A DNA stretch of 7,139 nt from NCBI GenBank assembly GCA_007130675.1, contig SLSB01000405.1, positions 1 to 7,139 on the forward strand. Reading direction: 5' to 3'. The stretch is from Candidatus Hydrogenedentota bacterium (GTDB lineage: Bacteria; Hydrogenedentota; Hydrogenedentia; Hydrogenedentales; SLHB01). The position numbers and the translations under genes are program-made. Below, piece by piece: positions 1-6,786 of this stretch (the first letter of the stretch is position 1; each line of letters starts with the position of its first letter). The notes beneath the pieces were generated by a model. It was not told where the DNA came from and made no database searches. It was given only the letters and a program-made list of their open reading frames with translations.

Positions 1-2200
1 CCGAGGCGGCGATAACCCGGTACCCGTTACGCTCGAGTATCTCGCACGCTACCAGCCGCGCGGCTTCCTCGTCATCGATTACAAGCACCGTGTGTTGGAC
101 CTGCGGCACGGATGCCGCATCCGTTTTTCGGCCTGCCCCCCACGCGGACACACTGTGCGGGAAGAAAACGCGTACCGTGGTGCCGCTGCCCTTGGCGGAT
201 TCGACCTTGACGGCTCCCCGGTGGCCATGAATGATTCCCAGTGCGGCGGCCAGGCCGAGCCCCCGGCCGGTAAACTTGGTCGTGAAAAAGGGGTCGAACA
301 GCATGGTGCGGGTCTGTTCGTCCATCCCGCATCCCGTGTCCGTGACCTCGATGGACACATAGTCTCCTTCGGAATAGTCTTCGTCAAGATAGGGCGAGCG
401 GAGGTCGGCGCCGTTGCAGGCGACGGCCTTGGTACGCAAAACGATGGTGCCGGACCGGTCCTCGAGCGCCTCGGATGCATTCATGGCGAGGTTCATGACA
501 AGCTGGCGCAGTTGGGCCGTATCGCCTTCGATACGGGGCAGGCCGGGCTCGAGTTCGAACCGGATTTCGGCCTTTTTCGAGACCGCCGACGCCAGCAGAG
601 ATTGCATATCTTGAAGCAGGGCGTTCAGGTTGAGTGCCTCGATGACAAAACGCCCCTTGCCCGAATAGGCCAGCATCTGCTTTGTCAGCTCGGCTGCGCG
701 TTTTGCGGCCTTTTCGATCTGTGCGATGTTCTTGGCGATCGGGTGCTCGTCGGTGAGTTCGCTGGCCGCAATGGCGGCATTACCCAGCACCCCCATTAAG
801 AGGTTGTTGAAATCGTGCGCAATGCCGCCGGCCATCACGGCGAGGCTGTCGCGTTTCTGCGCCTGCAGAATCTGGGCGTCGAGTTGCCGGCGCTCTGATT
901 CCGTCTTTTTCTGCTGGGTAATGTCGATGCCGACGTTGATCGCCCCCGCCGGGGCTCCGTCACTTCCGAGGATGGCCTTGCTGAAAAAGGCCAGCGTGCG
1001 CGCCCGGCCCGATTTCGTTCGAATGTCGAATTCCAGATTCGCCGTGCTTTCGCCTTGGGCAAGCTGGGCTATGATGTCGCGGGCGCGATCCCTGTCGGCG
1101 GGTTCGGGGTAGAGCCTGTCGAACGCATCGCTGCAGCCGAGAATCTCCTCACGCGGGTATTCGGTAATACGCTCGGCGGCATCGTTCCAGACCAGAAAGC
1201 GGCCGTTGAGGTCGTGAACGCTCACCAACACGTTGGCGTTCTCGATGACAGCTTCGCGCCATTGGTTGAGGTGGCGCACTTCCTCCTCGGCGCGTTTGCG
1301 GCTGGTAATGTCGCGGTTGCTTGCCCGGCGGCCCGCCCAGTGGCCTTCACTGTCATACACGGGCTGGCTCACGTGTGAGAGCCACCGCACCTGCCCCTCG
1401 CCGTCAATAATGCGGAAATCGAGCACAGCCGCTTGTTGGTCATCGGGCAAACCGAAGACAAAACTTCGCGCCCGTTCGCGATCGCCGGGATGCACGATCT
1501 CTTCGATAAGGCTCGGCCGATCATAAAATGCCTGGCTGCAGTATCCGGTGATACGTTCGCAGGAAGGGGAAACATAGACCACGCGGCCGTCGGTGCCAAT
1601 CCAGTATTCCCAGTCGTAGGTGAAATCCGCCAGCGTGCGAAACCGGTATTCGCTTTCGCGCAGCGCTGCCTCGGAGTTCATGCGCTCCTGGACTTCCTTC
1701 TGAAGGCGCTCATTGGCCTCGACCAGCTCACGGGTGCGCCGCGTGATGCGCTCCTCGAGGCGGCTGTGGGCATCGTGCAACACCTCCTCGACCTGTTTGC
1801 GTTCGGAGATGTCTGTCATCGTGCTCAGGAAGCCGGTTAATGTGCCGGCTTGGTCACGCAGCGGCGTTGTATCCAGCAGGTACACCCGAGGAGGGCCGTC
1901 TCCGGTGGGAAGGTGCACCTCTTGGCGCATTAGGGCATGCGAATCGGCGTCAGGGCCGGACGGGTCATCACCCAGAAGCCGGGCCGGGTCGGGCAGGCCG
2001 CCGCCATCGAGTTCCGAAGGCTTCTTGCCCAGAATAGCGTCGCGAGACAGCCCCAGAATCTTTTCGGCAAAGTACCCATTGCACGCGACTACGCGTCCCG
2101 CAGCATCCTGGCGGAATATGGCGCAGGGAATGCACTCGAAAAGGCTGTAGCCAAAGCCGTCGCCATCCGAGACGCCACCTCCCTCAGGGATTGGGGTCAT
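1..2200 (-). CDS. Hybrid sensor histidine kinase with three PAS domains and a C-terminal receiver domain (3' end cut by window edge)
   Basis: The frame is open from the ATG at 2198-2200 to the left edge, giving 733 codons without a stop. Domains in order: PAS1 (about 16-135, ending in a PAC-like DISERK), a charged coiled-coil-like linker (about 136-185), PAS2 (about 184-302, ending DITSRK), PAS3 (about 315-432, ending DITQQK), HisKA with phospho-acceptor His462 in HDFNNLL, HATPase_c with the N box around Asn574, G1 box DTGCGM (621-626), FFTTK near 638-642 and G2 GRGLGL (645-650), then the start of a receiver domain (from about 703) with the acidic pair Asp709-Asp710. The phosphorylated receiver Asp lies beyond the edge. 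The HDFNN H-box is typical of the HPK4 class of kinases. I see no transmembrane segment or signal peptide, so it is probably a cytosolic sensor that autophosphorylates His462 and passes the phosphate to its own receiver. The ligand is unknown. It lies downstream of the symporter gene on the same strand, so a link to sugar sensing is possible but unproven. Confidence 0.93.
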   Translation of the reverse strand, partial: MTPIPEGGGVSDGDGFGYSLFECIPCAIFRQDAAGRVVACNGYFAEKILGLSRDAILGKKPSELDGGGLPDPARLLGDDPSGPDADSHALMRQEVHLPTGDGPPRVYLLDTTPLRDQAGTLTGFLSTMTDISERKQVEEVLHDAHSRLEERITRRTRELVEANERLQKEVQERMNSEAALRESEYRFRTLADFTYDWEYWIGTDGRVVYVSPSCERITGYCSQAFYDRPSLIEEIVHPGDRERARSFVFGLPDDQQAAVLDFRIIDGEGQVRWLSHVSQPVYDSEGHWAGRRASNRDITSRKRAEEEVRHLNQWREAVIENANVLVSVHDLNGRFLVWNDAAERITEYPREEILGCSDAFDRLYPEPADRDRARDIIAQLAQGESTANLEFDIRTKSGRARTLAFFSKAILGSDGAPAGAINVGIDITQQKKTESERRQLDAQILQAQKRDSLAVMAGGIAHDFNNLLMGVLGNAAIAASELTDEHPIAKNIAQIEKAAKRAAELTKQMLAYSGKGRFVIEALNLNALLQDMQSLLASAVSKKAEIRFELEPGLPRIEGDTAQLRQLVMNLAMNASEALEDRSGTIVLRTKAVACNGADLRSPYLDEDYSEGDYVSIEVTDTGCGMDEQTRTMLFDPFFTTKFTGRGLGLAAALGIIHGHRGAVKVESAKGSGTTVRVFFPHSVSAWGAGRKTDAASVPQVQHTVLVIDDEEAARLVACEILERNGYRVIAAS

Positions 2201-2207
2201 ATTATTA

Positions 2208-2211
2208 CTCC
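2208..2211 (-). promoter_or_regulatory. Ribosome-binding site of the histidine kinase
   Basis: On the minus strand GGAG lies 7 nt before the ATG at 2200, which fixes that start. In the same frame the next upstream stop codon is at 2243-2245, with only CTG and TTG codons as alternative starts between, so the N-terminus can hardly be longer. Confidence 0.65.
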
Positions 2212-2219
2212 ACGGCAAT

Positions 2220-2234
2220 CTGGCTCCCAGCCAG
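2220..2234 (-). promoter_or_regulatory. Hairpin in the leader of the histidine kinase
   Basis: A perfect 6-bp inverted repeat with a 3-nt loop (CTGGCT-GGG-AGCCAG) ends 8 nt before the GGAG ribosome-binding site of the kinase. No T-run follows it, so it is not a standard intrinsic terminator. It could stabilise the mRNA or modulate translation. Otherwise the 180-nt gap 2201-2380 shows no gene and no convincing promoter. Confidence 0.35.
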
Positions 2235-2380
2235 GGCGCTTGTCAGTGCCAATCCAACGTCCTTTGCGAGGTCCACCTGTGTAATTGTGCTCCAAAACGA
2301 TGGAAAGAGGCAAGAACTGAAGGACTTTTCGCGGATTGAGCGCCTTCGATTTTCCGGATTTTCGGCATATAAACGGGATT

Positions 2381-3799
2381 TCACCGATGCGCGGGTTTTC
2401 GGCGGACAGGGTTGAGCGTCGGGTACGTAAAAGCGGTAATCAGCCCGATGAGCGCCAATGCCCCCCCGAAGGGGCCCACGAGGAAGATGCCGGTAGGCTG
2501 GGCCGCCGAGTTGCCGAAGAAGTGCATCGAGCCCGTCGCCACGCCGATCGAGAGCGCCTGGGCCAACTTTACCATGAAGGTATGCACGCTGTTGAAGATA
2601 GCTTCGCGCCGGTGGCCCGACTGCCGCTCATCAAGGTCGATGATTTCGCCTATGAGCGGGGTCTGGAGCACGTAAATCAAGCCCTGCCCAATGCCGACAA
2701 TGGTAAAAAGCACCACCCCCAGCTTGACGCGCACATCCGTGGAATAGGGCAATACACCGACGATGTGGACGAATGGCAGTGCGCAGGTGACAATAGCCAG
2801 TGCGGTGACCACCAGCCACTTCAGGTTGATGCGCGCCGCGAAGAACGGGGTGACCAATGCAGCCAACAAGCACGAGACCATGAACGGCGCGGCCAGCAGC
2901 GTCACCGTGCCTTCGTCGCCGCCCAGACCCGCCTCGGCCCAATACGGGAGAATGCGTTGCACCGCCAGGTAGCCCATGTAGAAGAAACCGAATATCACGA
3001 TATACCGCCGAAATACGGGGTTGTTCAGCGCGCGGCCAAAATCGCGGAACGGGGCGGTGGTCGGAGAGTGGACCTCCGGCATGAACCGTTCGCGCACGGT
3101 AAACACCAGAAACTGGAAGCAGCCCAGCGAGCACAACGCGTAGATGATCGCGACGCGCTGGTAGCCCATCGCCGAATAGACGGGTTCGCCGCCCGCCGTT
3201 GCCGCAGCGATGCGAGCGGTATCGAGGATTCTGATGAGCTGGCCGGGCACCGCGATGGCCAGGGCCAAACCTATCGTCATCCCAACGGCAATCCATGCGC
3301 CCAGGCGCAACCGCTCTTTCTTCGAGAGCGCGATTTCCGGCGCCAGCGCGAGGAGCGGAATGTTGCATACGGTGAAGAAGAACCAGTGCGCGCACATGAC
3401 CGCGGTGCCATACACGAGGTTGATGGTCGATTCGTGTCCGACGGGCGGAAACCAGAACAGGATGCTCGTCAACGTCATGCCAATCGAACCCCAGAAGATG
3501 AACGGACGGCGGCGCCCTTGGATCAGCGCCAGGCGCCAGCGCGTTCGCCGCGGGCCGGTCTTGTCTGACCACATACCCACCAGCGGGTCGGTAACCCCGT
3601 CGAAAATGCGGCCCGTCAAGAAGATGATCGTCACCAGCCCAATGGCAACATAGACCGTGCGGCCGGTGCCGAGCGTCGGGGAATAAAAGTAGGTGCCCCA
3701 TTGGGCGAAAAGCTCGCTCGAGAGCTGCGTGCCTATCATGGCCAACAGAAAAGCGAACCCCTCGATGCCGGTGAATTGCCGCTGCTCGTTAGGCGCCAT
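2381..3799 (-). CDS. GPH-family (MelB-like, MFS_2) sugar:cation symporter
   Basis: This 472-residue polytopic inner-membrane protein is very hydrophobic, with about twelve predicted membrane spans. The helix II signature GRIFDGVTDPLVG (residues 63-75) is the hallmark of the glycoside-pentoside-hexuronide:cation symporter family. Arg64, Asp67 and Asp71 have the same spacing as Arg52, Asp55 and Asp59 of MelB, the cation-site residues. The loop after it has WSDKTG and GRRRPFI (95-101), also typical of this family. The expected role is import of a sugar, glycoside or uronic acid coupled to Na+ or H+; the substrate cannot be read. The frame stays open 23 codons further upstream (to an ATG at 3868), but the ATG at 3797-3799 is preferred: it has a Shine-Dalgarno sequence, the protein then begins with a normal cytosolic N-terminus before helix I, and a promoter -10 at 3834-3839 lies inside the longer version. 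It is divergent from the lactonase/oxidoreductase pair and upstream of the kinase on the same strand. Confidence 0.9.
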   Translation of the reverse strand: MAPNEQRQFTGIEGFAFLLAMIGTQLSSELFAQWGTYFYSPTLGTGRTVYVAIGLVTIIFLTGRIFDGVTDPLVGMWSDKTGPRRTRWRLALIQGRRRPFIFWGSIGMTLTSILFWFPPVGHESTINLVYGTAVMCAHWFFFTVCNIPLLALAPEIALSKKERLRLGAWIAVGMTIGLALAIAVPGQLIRILDTARIAAATAGGEPVYSAMGYQRVAIIYALCSLGCFQFLVFTVRERFMPEVHSPTTAPFRDFGRALNNPVFRRYIVIFGFFYMGYLAVQRILPYWAEAGLGGDEGTVTLLAAPFMVSCLLAALVTPFFAARINLKWLVVTALAIVTCALPFVHIVGVLPYSTDVRVKLGVVLFTIVGIGQGLIYVLQTPLIGEIIDLDERQSGHRREAIFNSVHTFMVKLAQALSIGVATGSMHFFGNSAAQPTGIFLVGPFGGALALIGLITAFTYPTLNPVRRKPAHR

Positions 3800-3809
3800 A
3801 TTCGCGATT

Positions 3810-3819
3810 TCCTTCCCCC
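3810..3819 (-). promoter_or_regulatory. Ribosome-binding site of the symporter
   Basis: A purine-rich GGGGGAAGGA on the minus strand lies 10 nt before the ATG at 3799. The spacing is slightly long, but it is the only such site near any candidate start and supports the shorter N-terminus. Confidence 0.55.
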
Positions 3820-3833
3820 TGCGAACCGGCCAC

Positions 3834-3862
3834 ACTATAACGAAGTGCGCGGGATTCGTCCA
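3834..3862 (-). promoter_or_regulatory. Sigma-70-type promoter of the symporter
   Basis: On the minus strand a -35-like TGGACG (3857-3862, four of six consensus bases) is followed after exactly 17 nt by TATAGT (3834-3839, five of six). Transcription would start near 3827, giving a leader of about 28 nt that includes the ribosome-binding site. No operator palindrome is evident around it. A run of seven G lies further upstream at 3909-3915. Confidence 0.55.
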
Positions 3863-3937
3863 GCACACCCGAGTCCCCGAAATCCGTAAGCAAAGAAAAA
3901 CACTTTTCGGGGGGGAACTTCCTTTCTCCTACTTTCC

Positions 3938-4195
3938 GAGCGCCAACGGCGCGCAAACATACCAGCACAGTCCGAAGGGCTGGGAAAAGGAGGGTAGAAA
4001 AGAAAAGGGCTGAAGGCCCGTGACATCCTCATGCCAAAAGCGAAAGGTCTAATCGTGTTGCGGTCGAATGCATCGTGAATTGAAGTGATCCTTCGTGCGA
4101 AATTTAACCATGTGCCTGGCTTTCAGCCCGGAAGATGTGGGCAAATCGGTATACCCAGGCCGTTGGCCTGGTATGTTCCCGCGCCTTCAGCGCTC
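3938..4195. repeat. 258-bp non-coding element made of two inverted copies of a three-hairpin unit (REP/BIME- or MITE-like)
   Basis: The ends are a 28-bp imperfect inverted repeat: 3938-3965 matches the reverse complement of 4168-4195 at 23 of 28 positions (shared blocks GAGCGC, GGCGCG and AACATACCAG). Inside, the symmetry goes on. Left hairpins: GCGCC-AAC-GGCGC (3940-3952), CAGTCC-GAA-GGGCTG (3968-3982), GGGC-TGAAG-GCCC (4007-4019). Right hairpins, mirrored: GGCT-TTC-AGCC (core of 4115-4131), CCAGGCC-GTT-GGCCTGG (4155-4171, extendable to 4151-4174), GCGC-CTTCA-GCGC (4181-4193). Positions 4007-4026 match the reverse complement of 4110-4129 at about 16 of 20 positions. A spacer of about 83 nt (4027-4109) separates the halves. 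No credible protein is encoded. Such strings of hairpins are known from REP/BIME elements mobilised by RayT (IS200/IS605-like Y1) transposases, and I recall similar sequences in planctomycete-type genomes. Assignment to that class is inference. No flanking target duplication was found. Confidence 0.7.
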
Positions 4196-4220
4196 CACAA
4201 GACGTCCGCGTATTTGCGAA

Positions 4221-4310
4221 TGACATTTACCTCATGCCGTTCGTGCCTGCGCAAACGGCAAGAGCCATCAAGAACCGCTTGAGCCAAGGCGCTCTAGCAT
4301 CAAGCGCTTG
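4221..4310. repeat. Additional hairpin cluster beside the repeat element
   Basis: TGACAT-TTA-CCTCATGCC (4221-4238) repeats in direct orientation TGACATCCTCATGCC from inside the element (4021-4035), with all 15 bases shared and a 3-nt insertion. It overlaps a strong hairpin, 4235-4260, with a 7-bp perfect stem TGCCGTT/AACGGCA plus three inner pairs. Next come three mutually complementary arms: CGCTTG (4276-4281), CAAGGCGCT (4285-4293) and AGCGCTTG (4303-4310). The middle arm can pair with either neighbour, so two alternative hairpins are possible. This may be a remnant of a second element copy. From 4311 to 4445 I see nothing further. Confidence 0.4.
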
Positions 4311-4445
4311 TCATACTGAAAAACCAATGCGACATGAATCGGGTCGGCAACTCGTGCGTCCTTACGCGCGGATTTTGGAGTCCCCCGCTTCCTCCCCCGG
4401 CTCGCAACCGCGATGAAACGAGTGCGGTATGCGCGCGTGTGCCTG

Positions 4446-4454
4446 TGGTATAGT
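4446..4454 (+). promoter_or_regulatory. Probable extended -10 promoter of the lactonase-oxidoreductase operon
   Basis: TGGTATAGT fits the extended -10 pattern TGnTATAAT with one mismatch, and it uses the same TATAGT hexamer as the divergent symporter promoter. No good -35 is found 16-18 nt upstream, which an extended -10 can tolerate. Transcription would start near 4461, with a leader of about 46 nt. This makes the in-frame ATG at 4429 an unlikely start, because it lies upstream of the promoter. Confidence 0.45.
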
Positions 4455-4494
4455 AGCGGCCAAGGCGCAGCGGGTTGCGCCACGGTCAGTATAT

Positions 4495-4499
4495 GGGAG
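4495..4499 (+). promoter_or_regulatory. Ribosome-binding site of the lactonase
   Basis: GGGAG lies 7 nt before the ATG at 4507. Together with the signal peptide that begins there, it decides for this start and against the ATG 26 codons upstream. Confidence 0.7.
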
Positions 4500-4506
4500 C
4501 GGTACG

Positions 4507-5406
4507 ATGAAGAGTGTGACTCCATTCCTGGCAATCCTGGCGGCATGTGTAGTGAGTCTTGCGGACGATGATACCCGCGGCATCGCGGCGCCGGGCGCGG
4601 AGGTCGAGAAACTCTCGGGGGAATTCGCTTTCACCGAGGGTCCTACAGCCGACGCCGAGGGCAATGTCTATTTTACCGACCAGCCGAACGACCGCATCAT
4701 GATCTGGACCATCGAGGGCGAACTGAAAACGTATATGCAGCCTTCGGGCCGTGCCAACGGGATGTATTTCGACCACGAGGGCTATCTATGGGTGTGCGCG
4801 GACGAAGAGAACCAGCTCTGGCGCGTCAGCCCCGACAAAGAGGTCGAAGTGGTCATCGAGAAGTTCGAGGGAAAGCTCCTCAATGGTCCGAATGACGTCT
4901 GGGTGCGGCCTGATGGCGGCGCGTATTTCACCGACCCGTTCTACAAACGGGGTTACTGGGAACGCGAGGAAATGGAGCTGCCCTACGAGGGCGTGTTCTA
5001 TGTTTCACCGGACCGCAAGACCGTCACGCTTCTTCTCGACGATTTCGAGAAACCCAATGGCATCATCGGAACGCCCGACGGCAAGACCCTCTACGTGGCC
5101 GACATCCGTGGCGGGAAGACTTATGCCTATGACGTTCAGGAAGACGGTTCGCTGACCAACAAGCGCCTGTTCTGCGAAATGGGCTCGGACGGCATGACCA
5201 TCGACAACGAAGGCAATGTTTACCTGACCGGAAGAGGCGTCTTTGTCTTCGACAAAGAGGGCGAACAGATCGACCATATCGAGATTGATGAACCCTGGAC
5301 CGCCAATATATGTTTTGGCGGAGAAAACCGCGATGCGTTGTACATTACGGCCAGCAAGGGGCTCTATCGTCTCAAAACGCGCGTGAAATGCGCGTACGCC
5401 GAATGA
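4507..5406 (+). CDS. Secreted SMP-30/gluconolactonase/LRE-family protein (probable sugar lactonase)
   Basis: This 299-residue protein should be a six-bladed beta-propeller that hydrolyses sugar lactones using one divalent metal ion. The residues equivalent to the metal and substrate ligands of human SMP-30 (Glu18, Asn103, Asn154, Asp204) appear intact: Glu44 in FTEGP, Asn129 in GPNDV, Asn184 in KPNGI and Asp228 in GSDGM. Blade-like repeats of the form DxEGNVYFTD recur along the chain, and the length fits the family. The N-terminus (MKSVTPFLAILAACVVSLA) is an export signal. Cleavage by signal peptidase I after Ala19 is likely, but LAAC at 11-14 also resembles a lipobox, which would make it a lipoprotein with Cys14 at its N-terminus; that signal would be unusually short. 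The protein acts outside the cytoplasm. The Tat-exported oxidoreductase follows 61 nt downstream on the same strand, so they are probably co-transcribed and may share a sugar substrate. The exact lactone cannot be read; other family members are aryl esterases. Confidence 0.9.
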   Translation: MKSVTPFLAILAACVVSLADDDTRGIAAPGAEVEKLSGEFAFTEGPTADAEGNVYFTDQPNDRIMIWTIEGELKTYMQPSGRANGMYFDHEGYLWVCADEENQLWRVSPDKEVEVVIEKFEGKLLNGPNDVWVRPDGGAYFTDPFYKRGYWEREEMELPYEGVFYVSPDRKTVTLLLDDFEKPNGIIGTPDGKTLYVADIRGGKTYAYDVQEDGSLTNKRLFCEMGSDGMTIDNEGNVYLTGRGVFVFDKEGEQIDHIEIDEPWTANICFGGENRDALYITASKGLYRLKTRVKCAYAE

Positions 5407-5459
5407 GTGCGGTTCTTTCGAGAAGTATGCGGCATTCCGCTGTATGCGGGTAACCCTGT

Positions 5460-5464
5460 GAGGA
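5460..5464 (+). promoter_or_regulatory. Ribosome-binding site of the oxidoreductase
   Basis: GAGGA lies only 3 nt before the ATG at 5468, a short spacing, but no other start near it gives the Tat signal. The 61-nt gap after the lactonase (5407-5467) has only a weak GCGG-CATT-CCGC hairpin and no terminator, which supports an operon. Confidence 0.5.
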
Positions 5465-5467
5465 AAA

Positions 5468-6760
5468 ATGAAGAACCAAAGCGACCTTAACCGCCGAACA
5501 TTTCTTAAAACCGCGGGGACTACCGCGGCCGCGATGGCTGCCGGCCCCGCAATCGTGGGCGCGGCGGAGCCAACCGCCGATCCGGTCCGGGTGGCGCATA
5601 TCGGCACGGGTGTCCGCGGCTGGGATCTCGTACGGTACACGGGCCCTCATCAGGGCGCGAAAGTGGTTGCGGTATGCGACGTCTACAAACCGCATCTCGA
5701 GCGCGGCCTCGAAGCAAGCAACAATCCGGACGTGAAGGCAGTGCTCGACTACCGCGACGTCCTCGCGGATCCCGAGGTCGAGGCCGTGATCATCGCCACG
5801 CCCGACCACTGGCACGAGCAAATGGTCATCGATGCGGCCAACGCGGGCAAGGACGTTTATTGCGAGAAGGCTTGGGGCATTTCGATCGCGGAAGCCAAAC
5901 GCATGCGCGACGCGGTCAAACAGCACGGCATCATCATGCAGTTGGGCCACCAAGGCCGCCAATGGCCCGCCGCCACCTCGGGCGGTGAACGTATCCGCAA
6001 CGGTCGAATCGGCCCGGTGACCCTGATCAAGGTGGGGCGGTATTTCAATGGCACGCCCGACCGGGCGCCGTGGCGGTGGTACGGCTATTACTCTTGGTAT
6101 GACCGCCCCGATCCGAACCAGGTGCGCAACGACCTCGATTGGGAGAAATGGCTGGGACCCGCCCCGGCCATCGACTTCAACGAACGGCATTTCTGGCACT
6201 GGCGCTGTTATTGGCCCTACGGCACCGGCCAGGCGGGCGATCTGCTTTCGCATGAGATGGACTATGTGCAGACGGTGCTTGGATGGGGCATTCCCGATAC
6301 CTGCATGTGCTCGGGTCTCAATGCGTTCTGGAAAGACGACCGCGAAGTTCCGGACACCTGGATCGCGACATACGAGTTCGAGAGACACGACTGCACGGCG
6401 ATTTTCGAGGGCAGCATGAATTCGAATCGGATGCAATCCCCCGAGTTCGTGGGCCGTGATGGACGAATCATCTACAATGGCATTGGCCAGGATGCCAGCC
6501 GGTACGAAGTGTATCCCGACGCGCCCGCGTGGCGTATGGGCGAGACCCCTGCCGAGCCGGCCGAGCGCTTTGACCCGGCCGCCGCACCGTCGCAGCCCAC
6601 GCACATGGCGGATTTCCTTGAATCGGTGCGCACTCGTAAACCGCCGCGCTGTAACGAAGACGAGGCCTTTATCGAGATGGCCACCTTGCTCATGAGCGTC
6701 GAGTCGTACAGACAAAAACGCCAGGTGCGCTGGGATCAGGAGCGCGAAGATATCGTGTAA
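5468..6760 (+). CDS. Tat-exported Gfo/Idh/MocA-family NAD(P)-dependent oxidoreductase
   Basis: This 430-residue protein begins with a twin-arginine signal (NRRTFLK, Arg9-Arg10, then an Ala/Gly-rich core, likely cut near Ala33), so it is exported folded with its cofactor. A Rossmann NAD(P) domain follows (about 40-160) with GTGVRG at 46-51 and the family motif TPDHWH (Asp113-His116). The usual EKP motif reads EKAW here (Glu133-Lys134-Ala135-Trp136): the catalytic-type lysine is kept but the proline is lost. The C-terminal alpha/beta domain (about 170-400) has the conserved Asp258-x3-His262 in GDLLSHEMD, and an aromatic-rich stretch around 190-255 probably lines the substrate pocket. Relatives oxidise, reduce or epimerise sugars and inositols; some, such as GH109, are NAD-dependent glycosidases, which remains an alternative. 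It lies 61 nt behind the secreted lactonase in a probable operon, so oxidation of a sugar to a lactone followed by lactone opening is an attractive but unproven idea. The long open frame on the opposite strand is a composition effect. Confidence 0.92.
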   Translation: MKNQSDLNRRTFLKTAGTTAAAMAAGPAIVGAAEPTADPVRVAHIGTGVRGWDLVRYTGPHQGAKVVAVCDVYKPHLERGLEASNNPDVKAVLDYRDVLADPEVEAVIIATPDHWHEQMVIDAANAGKDVYCEKAWGISIAEAKRMRDAVKQHGIIMQLGHQGRQWPAATSGGERIRNGRIGPVTLIKVGRYFNGTPDRAPWRWYGYYSWYDRPDPNQVRNDLDWEKWLGPAPAIDFNERHFWHWRCYWPYGTGQAGDLLSHEMDYVQTVLGWGIPDTCMCSGLNAFWKDDREVPDTWIATYEFERHDCTAIFEGSMNSNRMQSPEFVGRDGRIIYNGIGQDASRYEVYPDAPAWRMGETPAEPAERFDPAAAPSQPTHMADFLESVRTRKPPRCNEDEAFIEMATLLMSVESYRQKRQVRWDQEREDIV

Positions 6761-6786
6761 CGGCGCGGTGTTCGGCCTGTGAGCCT

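Noticed and set aside
92..799. A 235-codon open frame on the plus strand
   Set aside because: It is antisense to the kinase ATPase and HisKA domains, which are unmistakable on the minus strand.
2348..2365. Tandem 9-nt repeat GATTTTCCG/GATTTTCGG after the symporter stop codon
   Set aside because: Only two short imperfect copies, easily produced by chance, with no hairpin or terminator structure.
2336..3568. A 410-codon open frame on the plus strand
   Set aside because: It lies antisense to the GPH symporter, whose protein has clear family motifs. The plus-strand product is a charge-rich, low-complexity sequence with no domain, as expected from GC-rich codon bias.
3920..4210. CRISPR array
   Set aside because: The repeats are inverted hairpins of different sequence, not evenly spaced direct repeats with unique spacers.
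4135..4416. A 93-codon open frame on the plus strand
   Set aside because: It begins inside the hairpin element and runs through further inverted repeats. It has no ribosome-binding site and no recognisable domain. Spurious short proteins of this kind are common over such repeats.
4429..4506. Longer N-terminus for the lactonase from the ATG at 4429
   Set aside because: The extra residues carry no signal-peptide features, the likely -10 hexamer lies inside this stretch, and a good ribosome-binding site and signal peptide start are at 4507.
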